DNA of 64,000 nt from Ischnura elegans (lineage: Eukaryota > Arthropoda > Insecta > Odonata > Coenagrionidae), in NCBI RefSeq assembly GCF_921293095.1, contig NC_060251.1, positions 63,939,585 through 64,003,584 of the forward strand, written 5' to 3'. A program made the translations under genes and the position numbers. Below the pieces are notes generated by a model. The model was given only the letters and a program-made list of their open reading frames with translations. It searched no databases and was not told the origin of the DNA. Position 1 is the first letter of the stretch. Each line of letters starts with the position of its first letter. Shown here in pieces: positions 1 through 12,142 of this stretch.

Positions 1-1194
1 CCGTGTACCCTCCGAAAGTCACCGCAGCTCAACCAATTTATTCTTTGCATCGTTGTGGCGAAGTGGGACAATGACAAATAGCGAGACCCCGCCTCTTTTT
101 TTAGTCGGCCCTCTGAGGTGATTGACCAATAGTGGGCGGGTGTACAAGAGGCGGCTATCGTGGCCCCCTATGTCTCCACCTTACCGACCCCCTCAGAACC
201 GCCCGTTTCCTAATTCCCCAATTTCCATGCAGATGGCACTCTGTCTCGCTTGCAGCAGCAGCCAACTGAGGAAGGCGTTTCCGACCCTCAATGCCCTCGT
301 TGACCTACTCGCCGCCGTTCCAACTGATTCTCCCGCGTCGCTGGCCTCCGTCTCTTATAGATGCGGTGTGCCCGCAGTCTTGGTCCAATCTCAGGTCCAG
401 AGGGGACGTGATATCCTATGCCGGCGATGCCAAACACACGGTGCTCTTGCCCATAGTGGCATGCAGAATAATTACACATTTTGAGTCTTCATTTGAAAAG
501 TGCTTTACCGGTGAGGATCACTAATCTGAGTTAAGTCTGATGTGAAAATCTGGTTAAAATCATAAATTGGGTTAATTCTGTTGCGAAAATCTGATTTAAA
601 AAATAATTTATCGGCACTCCACCTTATACCCTTCCCCATCCATCTCCTATCCGGTGGGGATAAGAATTCTTCAAGCAAAAACGCTTAGATTTATCCAAGG
701 AACAACAGCACCAAATTTCATATTTGCTTCATCAAATGCAAGGTGTACCTCTTTCTTTAATTGTGCCGCTTGGGCTACTTAGTCTACGTGGATCATTTTA
801 CTTTCAAGTCCTCTGTGTCCCATTAAGAGGACGTATCACTCCTTGTGTACCGGTCGTATTTTGCCTTTTTTGGTAACGTTTAACTTGTTTAGACAAGGCC
901 GGATACCAACTTTTTCTCGGGGGGGACACAAGCCATTTTATACTTGAGATTAAAACAACATACAAAAATTAATATGTGAAATATTCTCTTTACCTTAATA
1001 TAAAAGATATTTACATGAAATTAAATGATTAAGGCTCCATAATATACAAAACAAAACGAACGTAATGATAACCATATTAAAATCTTGTCAATTTTTTTCA
1101 GCGTCTGGGGGGGTGGGGCACGTGCCCCCGATCCCCCCTTCCACCTCCTCAAAATCCGCACGCTTTTAGAAATCAATTTTACTCCGTAGAACTC
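1..1194. other. Gene-free stretch
   Basis: I see no supportable gene here. Positions 100-470 are GC-rich and open in several overlapping frames on both strands, which is what base composition alone gives; none of the translations resembles a known family. A short GC palindrome (GGGGCACGTGCCCC, 1115-1128) sits in a G/C-run context like the ends of some hAT-type MITEs, but I found no partner end. Confidence 0.5.
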
Positions 1195-1545
1195 TATTCG
1201 ACCGCGTAAGTAACGAGGGAGTAAGTGCTAAGAAGAGTAAGAGAAAAGTCTTCTGAAAACCTTAACCAGAAGACGGGATAACTTAGTTGGCCACATCTTG
1301 AGGCATGATGGCCTGATGAATACAATCGTTGAAGGACAAGTGGAAGGAAAAAAGGGCAAGGGGAAGCCCCGAATTGCATAGGACAATTAAACAATTTAAA
1401 TTGAGTTGCATAGGACAGGTTATAAAGGATGTAAAAGAGAAGAAATACGTCGCTATGAAAAGGCTAGCGGATAGGAGAGAGGAATTGACAGCTTCGTTAA
1501 ACCAATCTTAGGATTTTTGACTAATGATGATGATGATGAATAACT
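1195..1545 (+). pseudogene. RTE-like LINE 3' end (decayed)
   Basis: This is the C-terminal tail of an endonuclease/reverse-transcriptase polyprotein of a non-LTR retrotransposon, plus its tail. Around 1277-1375 the reading LVGHILRHDGLMNTIVEGQ is clear, followed by a basic GKKGKGKPR run. After a small local duplication near 1375-1420 the frame resumes as IGQVIKDVKEKKYVAMKRLADR (1408-1480) and ends NQS-stop at 1511. A (GAT)n tail follows at about 1527-1541, as expected for an RTE-type 3' end. Related copies of the same family lie on the minus strand at 34500-34615 and 63113-63435. The copy is 5'-truncated and frameshifted, so it is a dead insertion. The clade name (RTE-like) rests on the characteristic RHDxLM...EGxVEGxxGxGxPR motif and is an inference. 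Confidence 0.75.
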
Positions 1546-2460
1546 ATTAGCTATGATGTACATTTTCAATTTTATTTTTATTCCCCGAACGATTCTTATG
1601 GGTCATTTCAGTACCATTGTTTCCGTGTTTCCATTTTGAGAAGAGTAGGTTCGAGGAATTGTGTTTGCTAGCTTATCAATTGTCAAACCAATCTTAGGAT
1701 TGTTGACTAACGATGATTATGACGACTCTATTCCCTACATTCAATCCTCGGATGGTGAATTCTTGATAACGATGTCACTGGCTTTTTTCCCACCGCTTGA
1801 TATTCCATTTGTTCCCGGAAAATCCTCCGACCTCTCCGTTTTGAAGTCACGAGGGGGCGGAGGCTAAGGGAAGAGCTACACACTGCGGTCATTGGCGCAT
1901 TCGGCACTGCCAGAGTGGCCTTCCGTGTCAGCCGGATACCCGTCGCGGCAGTGACGGAGGTGCCCCCTCGAATCCAAACCAGTATTTATCGATCGCTGGT
2001 CTCGCGATACCTTGTAATTTTAGCTCGAAAATGACAGGGCTCCTTTTTTGATGACCCGCTAAGAGAAGGATAACTTCTACGGGAGCGAAAATGAGTGATG
2101 CCACGGAACCTGGGTTTTTAACCGGGCACCCCCGCGTTCTGGTTATTCTCGGCGCGACGGTTCTTTACCATTCGCTCACACGCAGATCCCTTTCGTTTCG
2201 ACCTCGGGAAGATTATTTTTCCTTTCGACCTCAAGTTTGCAGAGGACAGCTAATCCCGTTTTTAACCAATTATAGTCCAATGGTCCCGTTTGGAAACAGA
2301 TTTATTAAAATTCATGAAAATTATACATCGTATCTGTGATTACTTTTTTAGCTTTTATTGTGTAAATAAAGTATGGAAGTATTTTTTAATGAATCGAATG
2401 ACTTATGTATTCATTGGTCGTTAATTATACATTATCAAAATTGGTTGTTTTCATCAACTC
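1546..2460. other. Gene-free stretch, partly GC-rich
   Basis: No gene is supportable. Positions 1780-2270 are GC-rich relative to the flanks, with short open frames on the plus strand that match nothing I recognise. The remainder is AT-rich. Confidence 0.45.
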
Positions 2461-3459
2461 TGTTGTGAGTGTGCGGTTTATTCGATATATTTCCCAAAAC
2501 TCGCTCTCCAGGAACAAACGCTCATTTATTTAAAACATCAAGAAAGTCGTCACAATCACATCAGTCGTTTAAAAGAAGGCTGTACTCGTATTTGAAGTCC
2601 GGGCTTAATTCAGTCTCCTAAACTCATTAGAGTTATTATCTTAAAGTTGTAATGTTAACAAAAATTTCTACATAAATATGTATATGTATGTGTGTGTTTA
2701 TTACTGTCTCAGTTAAAAAATATACTTCTGTGTTATTAGTATTGAATATTTTACATCTTTTGTATAAATATCAACTACTTGTCAAAATGCCTTTGTTAAG
2801 ATTTAGAACATTTCCTGTATTTTCCATTTTTTGATCTCATAGGTTTTACCTAGAGCATAATAAAAATATTCATTTCTATTCTATTATATTCTACGTTGTT
2901 AAACTTATTTTATTGGTATAGTGTACATTTATTTTTCTAGTAATAACAATATTTTGTGGAGTGTTCCCATTTGGGAACATGCTTGAAAACGCGATTAAAA
3001 ATATTTCCTGGGTTTTCTTTCATAATATCTCTTAATTAGATGTAAAAATAAATAGGATATAAAAAATTATGATAAAAATCAGTTTGTAACTCAATTCGGT
3101 CTTTTAAGGATTTTAAGTCCGACAAGCGACAAGGCAGCGAGTCCCACAAGCCGATACATCGGCTCGAGCGTAGACCGATCTTAAAATCATACTAAGATTA
3201 TACAATCTGTTTTATCCCATATCCAATGATTTAAAGCATTACAACCAACAAATACTTCCTTTTTAGTAAAAAATAAATCACATTGATACCGAATACGGTA
3301 AGCCCACATGATGTTATTTTATACAGTGACACAAAATTCTTAAATTTACGCTGAAACTTTCCGCTAGTACTACCAACTTTAAGTCTGTTAAACTAAAAAT
3401 AAAACTGGACTTCATGAAGTGAAATGGATGTAGTCTTCACGGGATTACAATCACATGAG
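2461..3459. other. AT-rich gene-free stretch, possible LINE tail
   Basis: Positions 2470-2625 can be read on the plus strand as a serine-rich segment ending SFKRRLYSYLKSG, which resembles the last residues of some jockey/CR1-type reverse transcriptases. There is no second line of support, so I do not call a separate element. The rest is AT-rich, with microsatellite-like TATGTATGTG near 2680. Confidence 0.25.
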
Positions 3460-3460
3460 A

Positions 3461-4137
3461 ATAGGGTAGTTTCCTTCATCAAAGAAAACGAAAGGCATTG
3501 ATTGCTATTCGTTACCCACCATTAGTGTAGGTATTCATAATAATCAAATTAATTGGTTCCAGAAATCCTAGTTTAGACGAATGTTAAAGGTCAATTTTAA
3601 CCTCATTTGAAAAAGGCCAGATTGGCACCCATGCGATGCCACTCCACGTGACGTCACAGGGGCCTAGATGCTATACGAGTAAATAGGAGTTTTTCATCGT
3701 CTGAGATTACCAATGCATGCATGTGGCGCAGAGCTCAGAGAAACATCTCTTAATAATCACCTATTAAAATTGCCTATAGTCGGAAAGTTTCCTTAGCTTG
3801 ATAGGGTATTAATAGTCCTTATTTAAGCTAAACGCTACCTGCTAATAGGATACTTAATCAGCTACCTGCTAGCAGCCTGCATCGTATCAGCGTTCATAGC
3901 CTCGCACCAAGGTGTCTTCACACAGAGGCAGCCAGAACCAGAATGACGTCCCACGGGCTTTTCCCAGCATTCATACTTAGCCGTTGCGTTTTCGCGCTCT
4001 TGAAAATTTTCACTTTTCATTTAATCGCGAAAAATAGATATCGTAATTTAAAAATCTAATAGTGTGAATCTAATACGTACTCAAAGAGTAATAATCTTTC
4101 GATTTAGGTAATAGAAAGTAATAGGAAATCACCCTAT
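3461..4137. mobile_element. MITE family A, copy 1 (about 680 bp)
   Basis: The left end starts ATAGGGTAGTTTCCTTC and the right end is its inverted counterpart (GGAAATCACCCTAT), giving imperfect terminal inverted repeats. Both outer blocks reappear at 39904-40390 (copy 2), and fragments of one end occur at 18489-18545 and 27205-27245. The shared left block runs through a CATTTGAAAAAGGCCAG motif and the CCACGTGACGTCACAGG motif to CCAATGCATGCATG; the shared right block begins near TTGCGTTTTCGCG. Between them copy 1 has about 255 bp not present in copy 2. No coding capacity and no convincing target duplication were seen, so the superfamily is unassigned. Confidence 0.75.
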
Positions 4138-4464
4138 ATTTGAGGCCGACGAATACCATAGAAGGTAATTTGGAGGCGGTCAAAATTAATGCAACATAGG
4201 GATCAATAGCAAATTTGAGGTTTTTAATAATATGCAATTAAGGTCAAAAGAATTCAATGATAAAGAAGAAAATATTTCGGATAAAATTGATGGAAATATA
4301 CCTAAAGCAAGGTAAAAGCTTTCGCAAAGGAGTCTTCCAATGAAATTTTCACATTGTGTGTTAGATGATTATGCTACTAAAATAAATTTTAAAAAGTTGA
4401 TCATATGATATTAATTTTTTTGCTATTATTTTAGAAACACAAATGAAAATCGATCTCTACATTT

Positions 4465-5460
4465 GCAGATAATGCATTTATTTTGGATTGTGTGTGTTCA
4501 GTTTGAAACATTCATTTTAATCGCAGAATGGTAATACCGGCAGCTCTCGGCTGTTACATTTTTAATTGATTGTGAGTTCTACCTACAATATGTAATTGAC
4601 ACCGCTATCCTTCCCTATCATAAGTAAAAGGTTTCATTAATTTAACCACCGCATTAAAAATCTGGGAAAACTTTTCAATTGAAACTGTACATGGTTTTCT
4701 ATGCAGATTTTAAGAACAAAACTGTGAATCAAATATAAAATTTAACTTATTTTATCCTGGTAGATGCGTTAAAATTAATATAATTTAGTGCCTTCCACAA
4801 TTATTGGCACACATTTTTAATAGACAAGCTGCAACGCTCTTCCCACGCTGATGATATATTTTTAAGTGTTCGACGTGAGAAGTGAACGAGTGGCACGTGC
4901 TTCGCAATGTCGTCGCATTCTTGATAGAGATGCCATAGCAAGTGAACGAAACGTCGGCTTCCGAATTTCTCTCACGGCCATCATCCAGAGAGGACTTTAT
5001 CCACTAACTTTTAAATGATTAAGAAAGTCCGTCAATCAATTCGAGACTTTCTGAAGACAGAGAAAAATATGCCATGAGAGAGTTTTTTTGCTTCCTTACG
5101 CGCCTAATTCTTTTCGCTGTATTCGTTTGATTGGACGTTCGCAAGTTCTTGATCTTTCCTGTTCTAATTATAATTTTTCATTAATTTAACCGCCGCAATA
5201 AAAATCTTGGAAAAGTCTTCAAATGAAATCATACAAGTTTTAACACACAGATTCGAAGAAAAAAAATGGGAGATAATAGTAAATTTTAATTCATTTTTAA
5301 ACGGTAAATTTGTTTCAATTAATAGAATATGGCAATTTTAACATTTATCGGCCCAGATTTGAGATAGACATTAGAGAGGACCGGTATTGCTTTTATGCAC
5401 TTAAAACAAATGGTTTCAAACTTTACCCACACAATCCAAAATCATAGCATTACCTGCGAA
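4465..5460. repeat. Local direct and inverted repeats
   Basis: Two kinds of degenerate repetition overlap here. Positions 4625-4800 and 5168-5345 are direct repeats (both contain CATTAATTTAACC followed by an AAAAATCT block). Positions 4465-4555 and 5375-5460 are inverted with respect to each other (ATTTTGGATTGTGTG on one side, CACACAATCCAAAAT on the other, then GGTAATACCGG and CCGGTATTGC). This may be an old non-autonomous DNA transposon with internal duplication. No protein is encoded. Confidence 0.5.
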
Positions 5461-5564
5461 TCATACTTTAATTTTTGCCCTATCCAACGAGATTATCTTG
5501 GGATTTATCTCCTCACAGAAAAATCTACCAATGTCGTCCGTAAATTACTGTAGACGTGAAAAAG

Positions 5565-6332
5565 GATGTGCCGCTGTACTTTGCAAATTTATATCTGGAC
5601 TTCAGTACATGCCATAATAATAAATAATACGTCATTTTAAAGGAAATTTTATTTTCAACTCTAATTCATTTTTTTTATTAAAAATTAAAAAATGTAGACA
5701 CGCTAATGTAATAAATGACTCCGCGCACCATAAAATTAGCCGTTTTGTCAACTTCATGAACTTTGTTGCTCAACCTAGGGAAAACTACTACGTCTACAAC
5801 ATTCATCTTCCACAGTAAGTTGCAAACATTAATTTAAATTAATAAAATGGCTTTTGCGTATTTTTAGAATGCATATTTTGTTGTAAAATAACGAAAATAC
5901 TTAAACTTTATCTAGCCCTACAGTTGACCCCAAAAGAAAAATTAAAATTGATAGAAACACTTCTTCATTTATTTGCTATTTTTATATGACCCGAAAATAC
6001 ATTATTATTATGCAGTATAGATTAAATATGGTCATTAAAAAATACGCCGGAGAGAACGAATGCCGCGTTGCCACGTCTTGCGCGCGAAATTTTGCTTCCC
6101 AGTAACCGGCACTCAAGGTGATATCGCCTTGACCGGCACTGGCCCGGCGCGGACCCGTCTGACAACATGGCATTAATAGAAGTTATTAAAATTCACAAAT
6201 ATAAATACTTGTATAAATTATGGATCATATAAAAATTAATTGAGAACTGCTTCTATCAATTTTATTTTTTCTTTCGTTATTATGGCATGCATTGAAGTCC
6301 AGATATGAATTTTCAAAGTACAGCGGCACATC
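5565..6332. mobile_element. Non-autonomous TIR element, family D copy 1
   Basis: Terminal inverted repeats of about 56 bp: left GATGTGCCGCTGTACTTTG (from 5565), right CAAAGTACAGCGGCACATC (ending 6332). The left half of the element, to about 5870, is present again in inverted orientation at 57975-58290, which shows that it is a dispersed family. No transposase is visible in the 770 bp. A target duplication could not be identified, so the superfamily is open. Confidence 0.6.
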
Positions 6333-6399
6333 ATTTTGACGCCGACAGTAAGCCGAATGCTTTCGCTAGCGGTGGGCCCCGTTGTCCCCATGGCAACGC

Positions 6400-6600
6400 G
6401 GGTTTGTTCCTATCCTCTACCTTCCACCCCTAACCTCTCCCTAGAGGTGTCGACGGGCTCGTACCGCGGCGGCGCCTCCTATCCTTTCTTTCTTCCCATG
6501 CCCCCCCGGGTGATCGGGCGTATCAGTTGAATTACTGAATCCCGGCCCCGGTGTGTTGTATCATTCCAAGGCTCACCGCTTGGGCCTTGGAATTCGATAT
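6400..6600 (+). repeat. Dispersed GC-rich repeat, family C copy 1
   Basis: A GC-rich block with the signature CTCGTACCGCGGCGGCGCC followed by CCTTTCTTTCTTCCCATG and CCCGGCCCCGGTGTG. Related blocks occur at 32264-32420, 58790-58870 and 61225-61320, all on the plus strand. It does not encode a recognisable protein. At both 6.3 kb and 58.3 kb it follows the outer end of a family D element, so C and D may be parts of one larger repeat. Confidence 0.5.
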
Positions 6601-8949
6601 CATTTTTGACCATCTATAGTGTGTCTAAAAATAGTCACGGAATAGTGCATACGTTAAGATCACGGACTTAAAATAATCATGACTGGGCACTTAAAGCATC
6701 ATATGTCGTCGCTATCGTCGCTGATGAGAAATTATTCGCTTGGATGGCAGCACTGTAGCTAGCCCGAAACATCTAAGGAGTTTTATGGTGATTGTACGGG
6801 AGTGATCTTTTTTCAGAATACTTTCAAATATACAAGTAGTATACGTAGTAGCTACTTTAGAACGGTCAAATTTCTTGAAATACAGAAAGCCTTATTAAAG
6901 GAAATTTTTCTCGGTGAATTTTTTTGATTCTTTAGAGATGAAGAACGAATTCCTTGTTGTAGAATTGACTTCGTTGACATTTCCATATCTATCCCATAAG
7001 ATTTTCAGCCTCAAACTTTTTGACAGCCGCAGTAGGAATCTTTATAGGAAGCAGCTATTCCTGTTGAAATAGGGTATTTTCAGTTGGTATATTAGATACC
7101 TAATTAGTTTATTCTATTCCTTTCGCCTTTATTAGTACAACAACTAGGTCGTGCCATTATTTCCAGTCTAGCGTTCTCTTTCATAGCATCATATATACCA
7201 TGAAATGGAATTGCCTGTTCACCACTCAGAAGCTGAATATCACTGATAAACTGTTGAGAAAAGTATTGACTGTTGTTCCATTCCGTACGGTTGGTACTTA
7301 GTTATGCATTGTAGATTGATCTAATAAAAGCCTGGCAGATGACATTTAATGATACACTAAATGCGAAGCTCGGAGCCTGCACATATGTTTTACCATATCG
7401 TAGAAAAGAAATAAGTATAGTGGATTAAAAATGCTATTCAGGGCCTGATTCAATATTTAAGATTAAGAGGTTAAGATACACCATGTAGACTCATTCGCCG
7501 AGTTTTATGAACACCAGAGCAGTAGAAAAGCTTTTATAATAAACCAAATGCATTCTCTATTCATATGACGGTTCTCGGGTGCATGCATTTTTAACTACTG
7601 TTTCTTTAATCTTTATTTTTTAATTTAATTATTCATTTATTAGCATAATTCAGCCACTCTATTTTACCACGCACTCCTTTGAAATTTAATGCCAAAAAAG
7701 GGTACAAGGCCACCAGTTTCTCATCCCTGCTCTTAAAAGAATGATCGGCTACAGTCATGCAGAAAATTCCTCTCTCGTTGAAGTACGTGGTGGCTTCTAC
7801 TATTTCCTTCGCTGAGAGGATTTTCAGTGCATCATCTGAAAACGCTTTTGACGGGCTTTTTCTCTTTGAAGTGTTTCTTTACGCTCTTTATTGATTAAAA
7901 CTACCAATTTCAATCTGTTATCCATCCTTAGAAGATTATTACCCAATTGAAGTGACAAAAGAGGTTAGAAATAGGTCACCAGTAATTGACTTTTAAACCT
8001 GAGCGTTACGAAACCTAATTAAACCACGAATTGCAGCGAGGTATAATTTCCAAATACCTTGAGGGACCGGCTTACGAGGTGGCGTAGAGAAGAAAAGAGC
8101 GAATGATTGGAAATACTATCTGTATCAAAGAGGATAATGAAGATCGTAAGGAAGTGTTGGAGGATTCTTCAAAGGTTTTTGCGTTACGATATGAAAGTAA
8201 AAAGCGTGATGGGAGCTTGTCTTCTAAGGGAATTACCTTCTCCTTTTGCAGAAACTTAGGTGTGAGTGTATGGAATCACTTAAATTAGATAATACAGCGT
8301 GAAGAAAAATTATGTCACGAAATTTTAACCCTGGAGAGCTGATGCCCGTAGGAACCAAAATTAACAATGACGTTTAAGTTTCTTTCCACGGCATAAAAGA
8401 TGTACCGGTGAGTCGTGGCTCACCCCAACCAGCCAGTTTCCAATAATAATTACAATGACACACGTGTTCTTTTGTTGGAGTATAATGTTGTTTGTGAGAA
8501 AGAGAAACTTAAAACTAGAATTTGATAGTACTTGAATATGATTTTATTTCCTCGAATCGGGAAAATTTAATGTAATTGTACCTATTTATGCTCTTTGGGT
8601 GAACCATAAATGTTAAACCACCGGGCTGAAAGTTTTTAGGGTATCCATTCTGCACCCCATAGCATATTTTAAGAGGTAGAAATCAAAAATCCCATAAAAA
8701 AACAATAGCAAGAGCCTAAAGGTTGGGCCAAATCCTTCCCTTGTGCTACCTCGCACTTCGAGGGCTTTTAGCATCATGGTGAACCAATGCTTCTCCTTCA
8801 GGGATTTTAATTCAAGAACTTCGATCAGCAGCCAATCGTACAACCAACTGGACCACCACCATCACTAACTGGGTAAGAAGGAACTATTATTACTTTATCC
8901 TGATGAACAGAAAGGAGCTCTTGAGAGGATAGCAACGTCAGAGTTAAAA
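6601..8949. other. Gene-free stretch of about 2.3 kb
   Basis: I see no supportable gene, no paired terminal repeats and no RNA gene. Short open frames (for example 8103-8288) have no recognisable content. Confidence 0.45.
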
Positions 8950-8956
8950 GAAAAAG

Positions 8957-9380
8957 TTGGTGAAGAGTCTGATCTATAGTGTAGCGCTTTACGGTGCGGA
9001 AACGTTGACACTTAGGGAGGAGGACGAGAGAAGCCTGGAACCTTTCGAGATGTGGGTATGGAGAAGAATAGATAAGGTGAAGTGGATGAAAAGGAGGAGG
9101 AACGACGAAGCGCTGGACATGGTGGGTTACGAGAGGCAGCTTTTGAATGAGATACGGAGGAGACAGAAGGTATGGGAGGAGCGAGTACTTAGCGGGGAGG
9201 GGATGCGGGGTTGAAAATAGTGTTAGAGGGTATATTTTTGGGTAAACGAGGGAGACCTTGGAAAAGAATAGTAATTTGAATAGAATGAAAGGCAGGAGGC
9301 CTAACTGTGAATTGAAGAGGGAAGTGCGTGAAAAAAGGGGAGGGTGCTCGGTTCTATCATACATACATTAAGTAGGTACT
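8957..9380 (+). pseudogene. RTE-like LINE C-terminus with 3' tail
   Basis: The reading LIYSVALYGAETLTLREED (from about 8963) continues as LEPFEMWVWRRIDKVKWMKR to about 9210. This is the stretch downstream of the reverse-transcriptase domain in many insect endonuclease/reverse-transcriptase LINEs. One frameshift near 9210 moves the frame to LKIVLEGIFLGKRGRPWKR, ending at about 9276. The following bases, through GTGAATTGAAGAGGGAAGTG, form the LINE 3' end that also occurs alone at 17670, 18211, 18865 and (minus strand) 23705. It is a 5'-truncated dead copy. The long minus-strand frame across this segment is only its antisense. Confidence 0.75.
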
Positions 9381-9384
9381 CCAT

Positions 9385-9630
9385 TGAGTAAGTGCGAAAA
9401 TTCCACATATAAAATAAAATTCACCTTGACCTAGATTCGAACCCGGATCTCCCAATTTGTGCACGAGTGCTTTAGCCAGGTAACCTGCCGAGGCGTTATT
9501 TCACTCTGTGGAAGTTTGTGGAATAAACCGGACACGATGGTCTGGTCTACTAAGCATATAATGCGACTAGCAGTCAATGTCGTGGACACTGCGACACAGC
9601 CGGAGAGCAAAGCCCGAACTTCGAACACAA
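9385..9630 (-). mobile_element. tRNA-derived SINE, family S1
   Basis: On the minus strand the tRNA-like head reads with an A-box-like TGGCTAAAGCACTC and a B box GGGTTCGAATC (about 9500 down to 9430). The body after the B box (AAGGTGAAT..., then TTTTCGCAC) matches the other S1 copies at 9700-9932, 17397-17665 and 49700-49960. Sequence on the 5' side of the head (to about 9630) is also shared with the 17.5 kb and 49.8 kb copies, so the family unit is longer than a simple tRNA head. It is not a functional tRNA gene: the cloverleaf is degenerate and it is embedded in repeat. Confidence 0.7.
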
Positions 9631-9699
9631 AGGTGTTAGATCTTGAAATTTTTCAGTATATCTTTACGGGATCACCCGCAATGCACAATTAGTGCGAAA

Positions 9700-9932
9700 A
9701 TAACGCCTTGGTAGCTTAATTGGCTACAGCTTTCGACCGGAAAATGCGAGATGGTTCCAATCCCGGCCAAGGCGAATGATTTTTTCTTCGTGAAATTCTA
9801 GCAAAATTTGTGCATTGCGGCTGACTACGTAAAGATATCACCTTGACTAGTCCCGGTATAATTAAATTTTTCCATGGAAACCAACCTAAATCGGTAGAAT
9901 ACTGTAATAATAATAATAGTAATAATAATATC
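9700..9932 (+). mobile_element. tRNA-derived SINE, family S1, with LINE-like tail
   Basis: The head (9703-9780) carries a tRNA-like A box (TAGCTTAATTGGCTAC) and a degenerate B box (GGTTCCAATCC). The body reaches GTGCATTGCGG and CTAGTCCCGGTATAAT. The 3' end (CCATGGAAACCAACC, then CGGTAGAATACTG, then TAA repeats to about 9930) is the same tail as on the RTE-like LINE fragments at 17.7 and 18.9 kb. This fits the known arrangement in which a SINE borrows the 3' end of a partner LINE. Confidence 0.75.
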
Positions 9933-10747
9933 TTGGCACCCCCTGCCGACCTCCCTTTCGCCACATGACTTCTACACAAGACGATAAATCTTGCGATCGA
10001 CTTCTTTTCGACCACCTAAAGGAGGCTTAGTCAGGCCTTTTTTCACTCCGCACCCCATGAAGTGGATTCGAAAAGAAAGAACCACCCGACGATGGAATCC
10101 TCTTTAGTGCCCGTATATGCCACGCGCGGACGAGATCGTTTTTACGCCCACGATGCTTGCATACCCTAGTGCACGGCAGGAAGGGAAGCTGAGAGGCGTC
10201 CTTTTTTTTATTTAAGACCGAACAATCAATCCGGAATTTGGTGGAATTGAATTCGGAGTCGGATGCATGCACAGGATTGGAGAAAAGGGTTTATTCTCAC
10301 CATCTCCTCACGCCGGGCTCCCTTCCGATGGCAAGAATATATATATTTCTCTTTTTATACACATTTCTTCCTTTTTTATAAGGGTGGTTCGTTGGGTGGG
10401 GGGAGGGTTGTAGTATAAGAAGAGATTGGTGGAGCAGTGGAGAAATCTCTTTGAATAAGAATGAGCCTTGAATATATTTCTCGCGTCGGAAGGGGGCGCG
10501 TTGCCGAGGAGCCGTTTGTTGCAACGCATGAGCCGCCTTACCCCTCCTTCCAAATCCCCCCCGCCCCATACCACCCCGGGCGGGGGATATTTATCGTCCT
10601 AAATTGAGAATAGTGCGGAAAATGTAAGATCTTAGACTTTCTCGGAGTATCATCACTTGCAGATTCTCGGGCTCTCCACCGGGTAATTCTCCCTTGGATG
10701 AGGTGGATGGAGATGGTGGATGAAACTCATTTACAACCGGCAAAAGC
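9933..10747. other. Gene-free stretch
   Basis: No supportable gene. Two overlapping minus-strand frames at 10297-10574 have low-complexity, frame-shared content. A TATATATA run near 10338 is not accompanied by a plausible transcription unit. Confidence 0.4.
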
Positions 10748-10754
10748 CGTTTCT

Positions 10755-11641
10755 AGTACCTGAGGATGATTGTATAGCAATTGAAACACGTGTAGTACCC
10801 TGTCAATAAATTGTGGGCAATGCGATATCTTCGTTTAACGTTAGTTATGTATAACTGATAACTTCAGGCTTTACTTTGTGAAACCTCTCCATATTGGAAA
10901 TAAAGGAATAAAACTTTGTAAGGTTCACTATTATATTAATATGGGCACGACCCGGGTTCCGTAACGTAGTTACATCTTCAGAGTTTCATCCACCTGAAGA
11001 TGTAACTACGTTACGAAACCTGGGTCGTGCCCATATTAATGTAATAGTGAACCATACAAAGTTTTATTCCTTTATTTCCAGTAAGCTTTGTTGCTCCACG
11101 ACATCTCTGTTAAGAAAGTTGATTTATTTGAATGTTGAAATTGTTTTCATGATTACAAGCTCAGTGCATACCATTCGTTTCAAACCCCAGAGCACAAGTT
11201 TTCCCACTCTAAGTGCAGAAAGGATTATCTGTTTTTCCATCGGGTAATTGGCTGCGTGTCTCCCAAAGGACTTTTCCCAGATGTAGATATAGAAATAGAG
11301 TTTTAAATAAGAGTTTGAAAGCAAGAAATAACATAAATATTCGTAAATGACCGCGGAAAAATTCCGCTGGGCACAGTAATAATGTTGCCTACGTTACTTG
11401 CATCCGCGTCCGCCGCTCATCAACGCTAGGAGGTTTTCTATTCTTATACGCGCTTATCACGGGCACTGAAGGCTTCCGACAAGTACACGATTATACATGG
11501 AGATGAAAACATCAATGTTATTCTCATTCTATTTCGTTTTTATTGTAGTTTCTATCAGTACCTGAGGATGATTGTGTAACAACTGAAACACGAGTAGTAA
11601 TCTGTCAATAAATTGTGGGCAATACGATATCTTCGTTTAAC
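10755..11641 (+). repeat. 85-bp direct-repeat pair, Penelope-like terminal repeats?
   Basis: Positions 10755-10839 and 11557-11641 are direct repeats of 85 bp with few differences, about 800 bp apart. Each begins AGTACCTGAGGATGATTGT, continues with TTGAAACACG or CTGAAACACG, and runs to AATAAATTGTGGGCAA and CGTTTAAC. Each therefore shows CTGAGGA, a short hairpin, then GAAAC, the core layout of a hammerhead ribozyme. Penelope-like retroelements are known to carry hammerhead motifs in LTR-like repeats, so a Penelope-like origin is my inference. No reverse transcriptase is visible between the two; the interval holds the fold-back at 10893-11081. Confidence 0.5.
10893..11081. repeat. Fold-back hairpin with arms of about 88 bp
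   Basis: The left arm (10893-10980) and right arm (10993-11081) are inverted copies with only a handful of mismatches, separated by about 12 nt. The arms contain GGGCACGACCCGGGTTCCG and its counterpart. On the plus strand the right arm contains CTGAAGA (10994-11000), one U, a perfect GTAAC-TAC-GTTAC hairpin and GAAAC (11015-11019), which is again a hammerhead-like core. The structure could be a MITE or a head-to-head pair of retroelement ends. Confidence 0.7.
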
Positions 11642-11715
11642 TTCAACATTCAACTTTTTTTAGATATCAACGCAATTTTGTACTATGGGCTCCTTCCATT
11701 TTTTTACAGTACATT

Positions 11716-12061
11716 TTGATGGCCACGAGTATTGCAAAAGAGGATCATCAAGTCTGCATCTAAATGTGTAGTCTTCGACCGCGCATTTTACCATGGTTAC
11801 TATAGTCACCACTCACGTCGCTGACGGACAAAGTGATCCGAGTTTCATGGGGAAATAAGGTATACTTAGGGGTCTTAACCGAAATTTATATATTCATGAT
11901 GATGTGATCTATCAAAATTAATAACTTTTTAATTCTATCCCTAGCAACTGCAAACACCATACTGCAAAATATAGGAAAAAAGTGGATCGCTTTGCGGGTA
12001 TCACCGCGCCGCGGACATTTTTGAAAACTGATTAAAATGCGACCGAAGCGGCAACATAAAT
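11716..12061 (+). repeat. Inverted-repeat arm, family E/F (left)
   Basis: This block matches 14463-14815 in inverted orientation over about 350 bp at moderate identity. Anchor strings such as ATGATGATGTGATCTATCAA and CGCCGCG occur in both. The 2.4 kb between the arms holds a CR1-like fossil and a separate fold-back, so the arms could be two independent insertions of one repeat rather than a single element. No protein is encoded. Confidence 0.6.
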
Positions 12062-12142
12062 CACCCCTCTATAGGGTAGAATTGGGCCTCCTGTGTACAC
12101 TACCCTTTGTGATTAAAGCCAGAAAAATAATGAGACCCCTTT

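Noticed and set aside
122-484. 120-codon proline-rich frame at the start of the window
   Set aside because: Three frames on both strands are open over the same GC-rich bases; no domain or repeat family recognised.
8825-9364. 179-codon minus-strand open frame
   Set aside because: It is the antisense of the RTE-like LINE C-terminus at 8957-9380.
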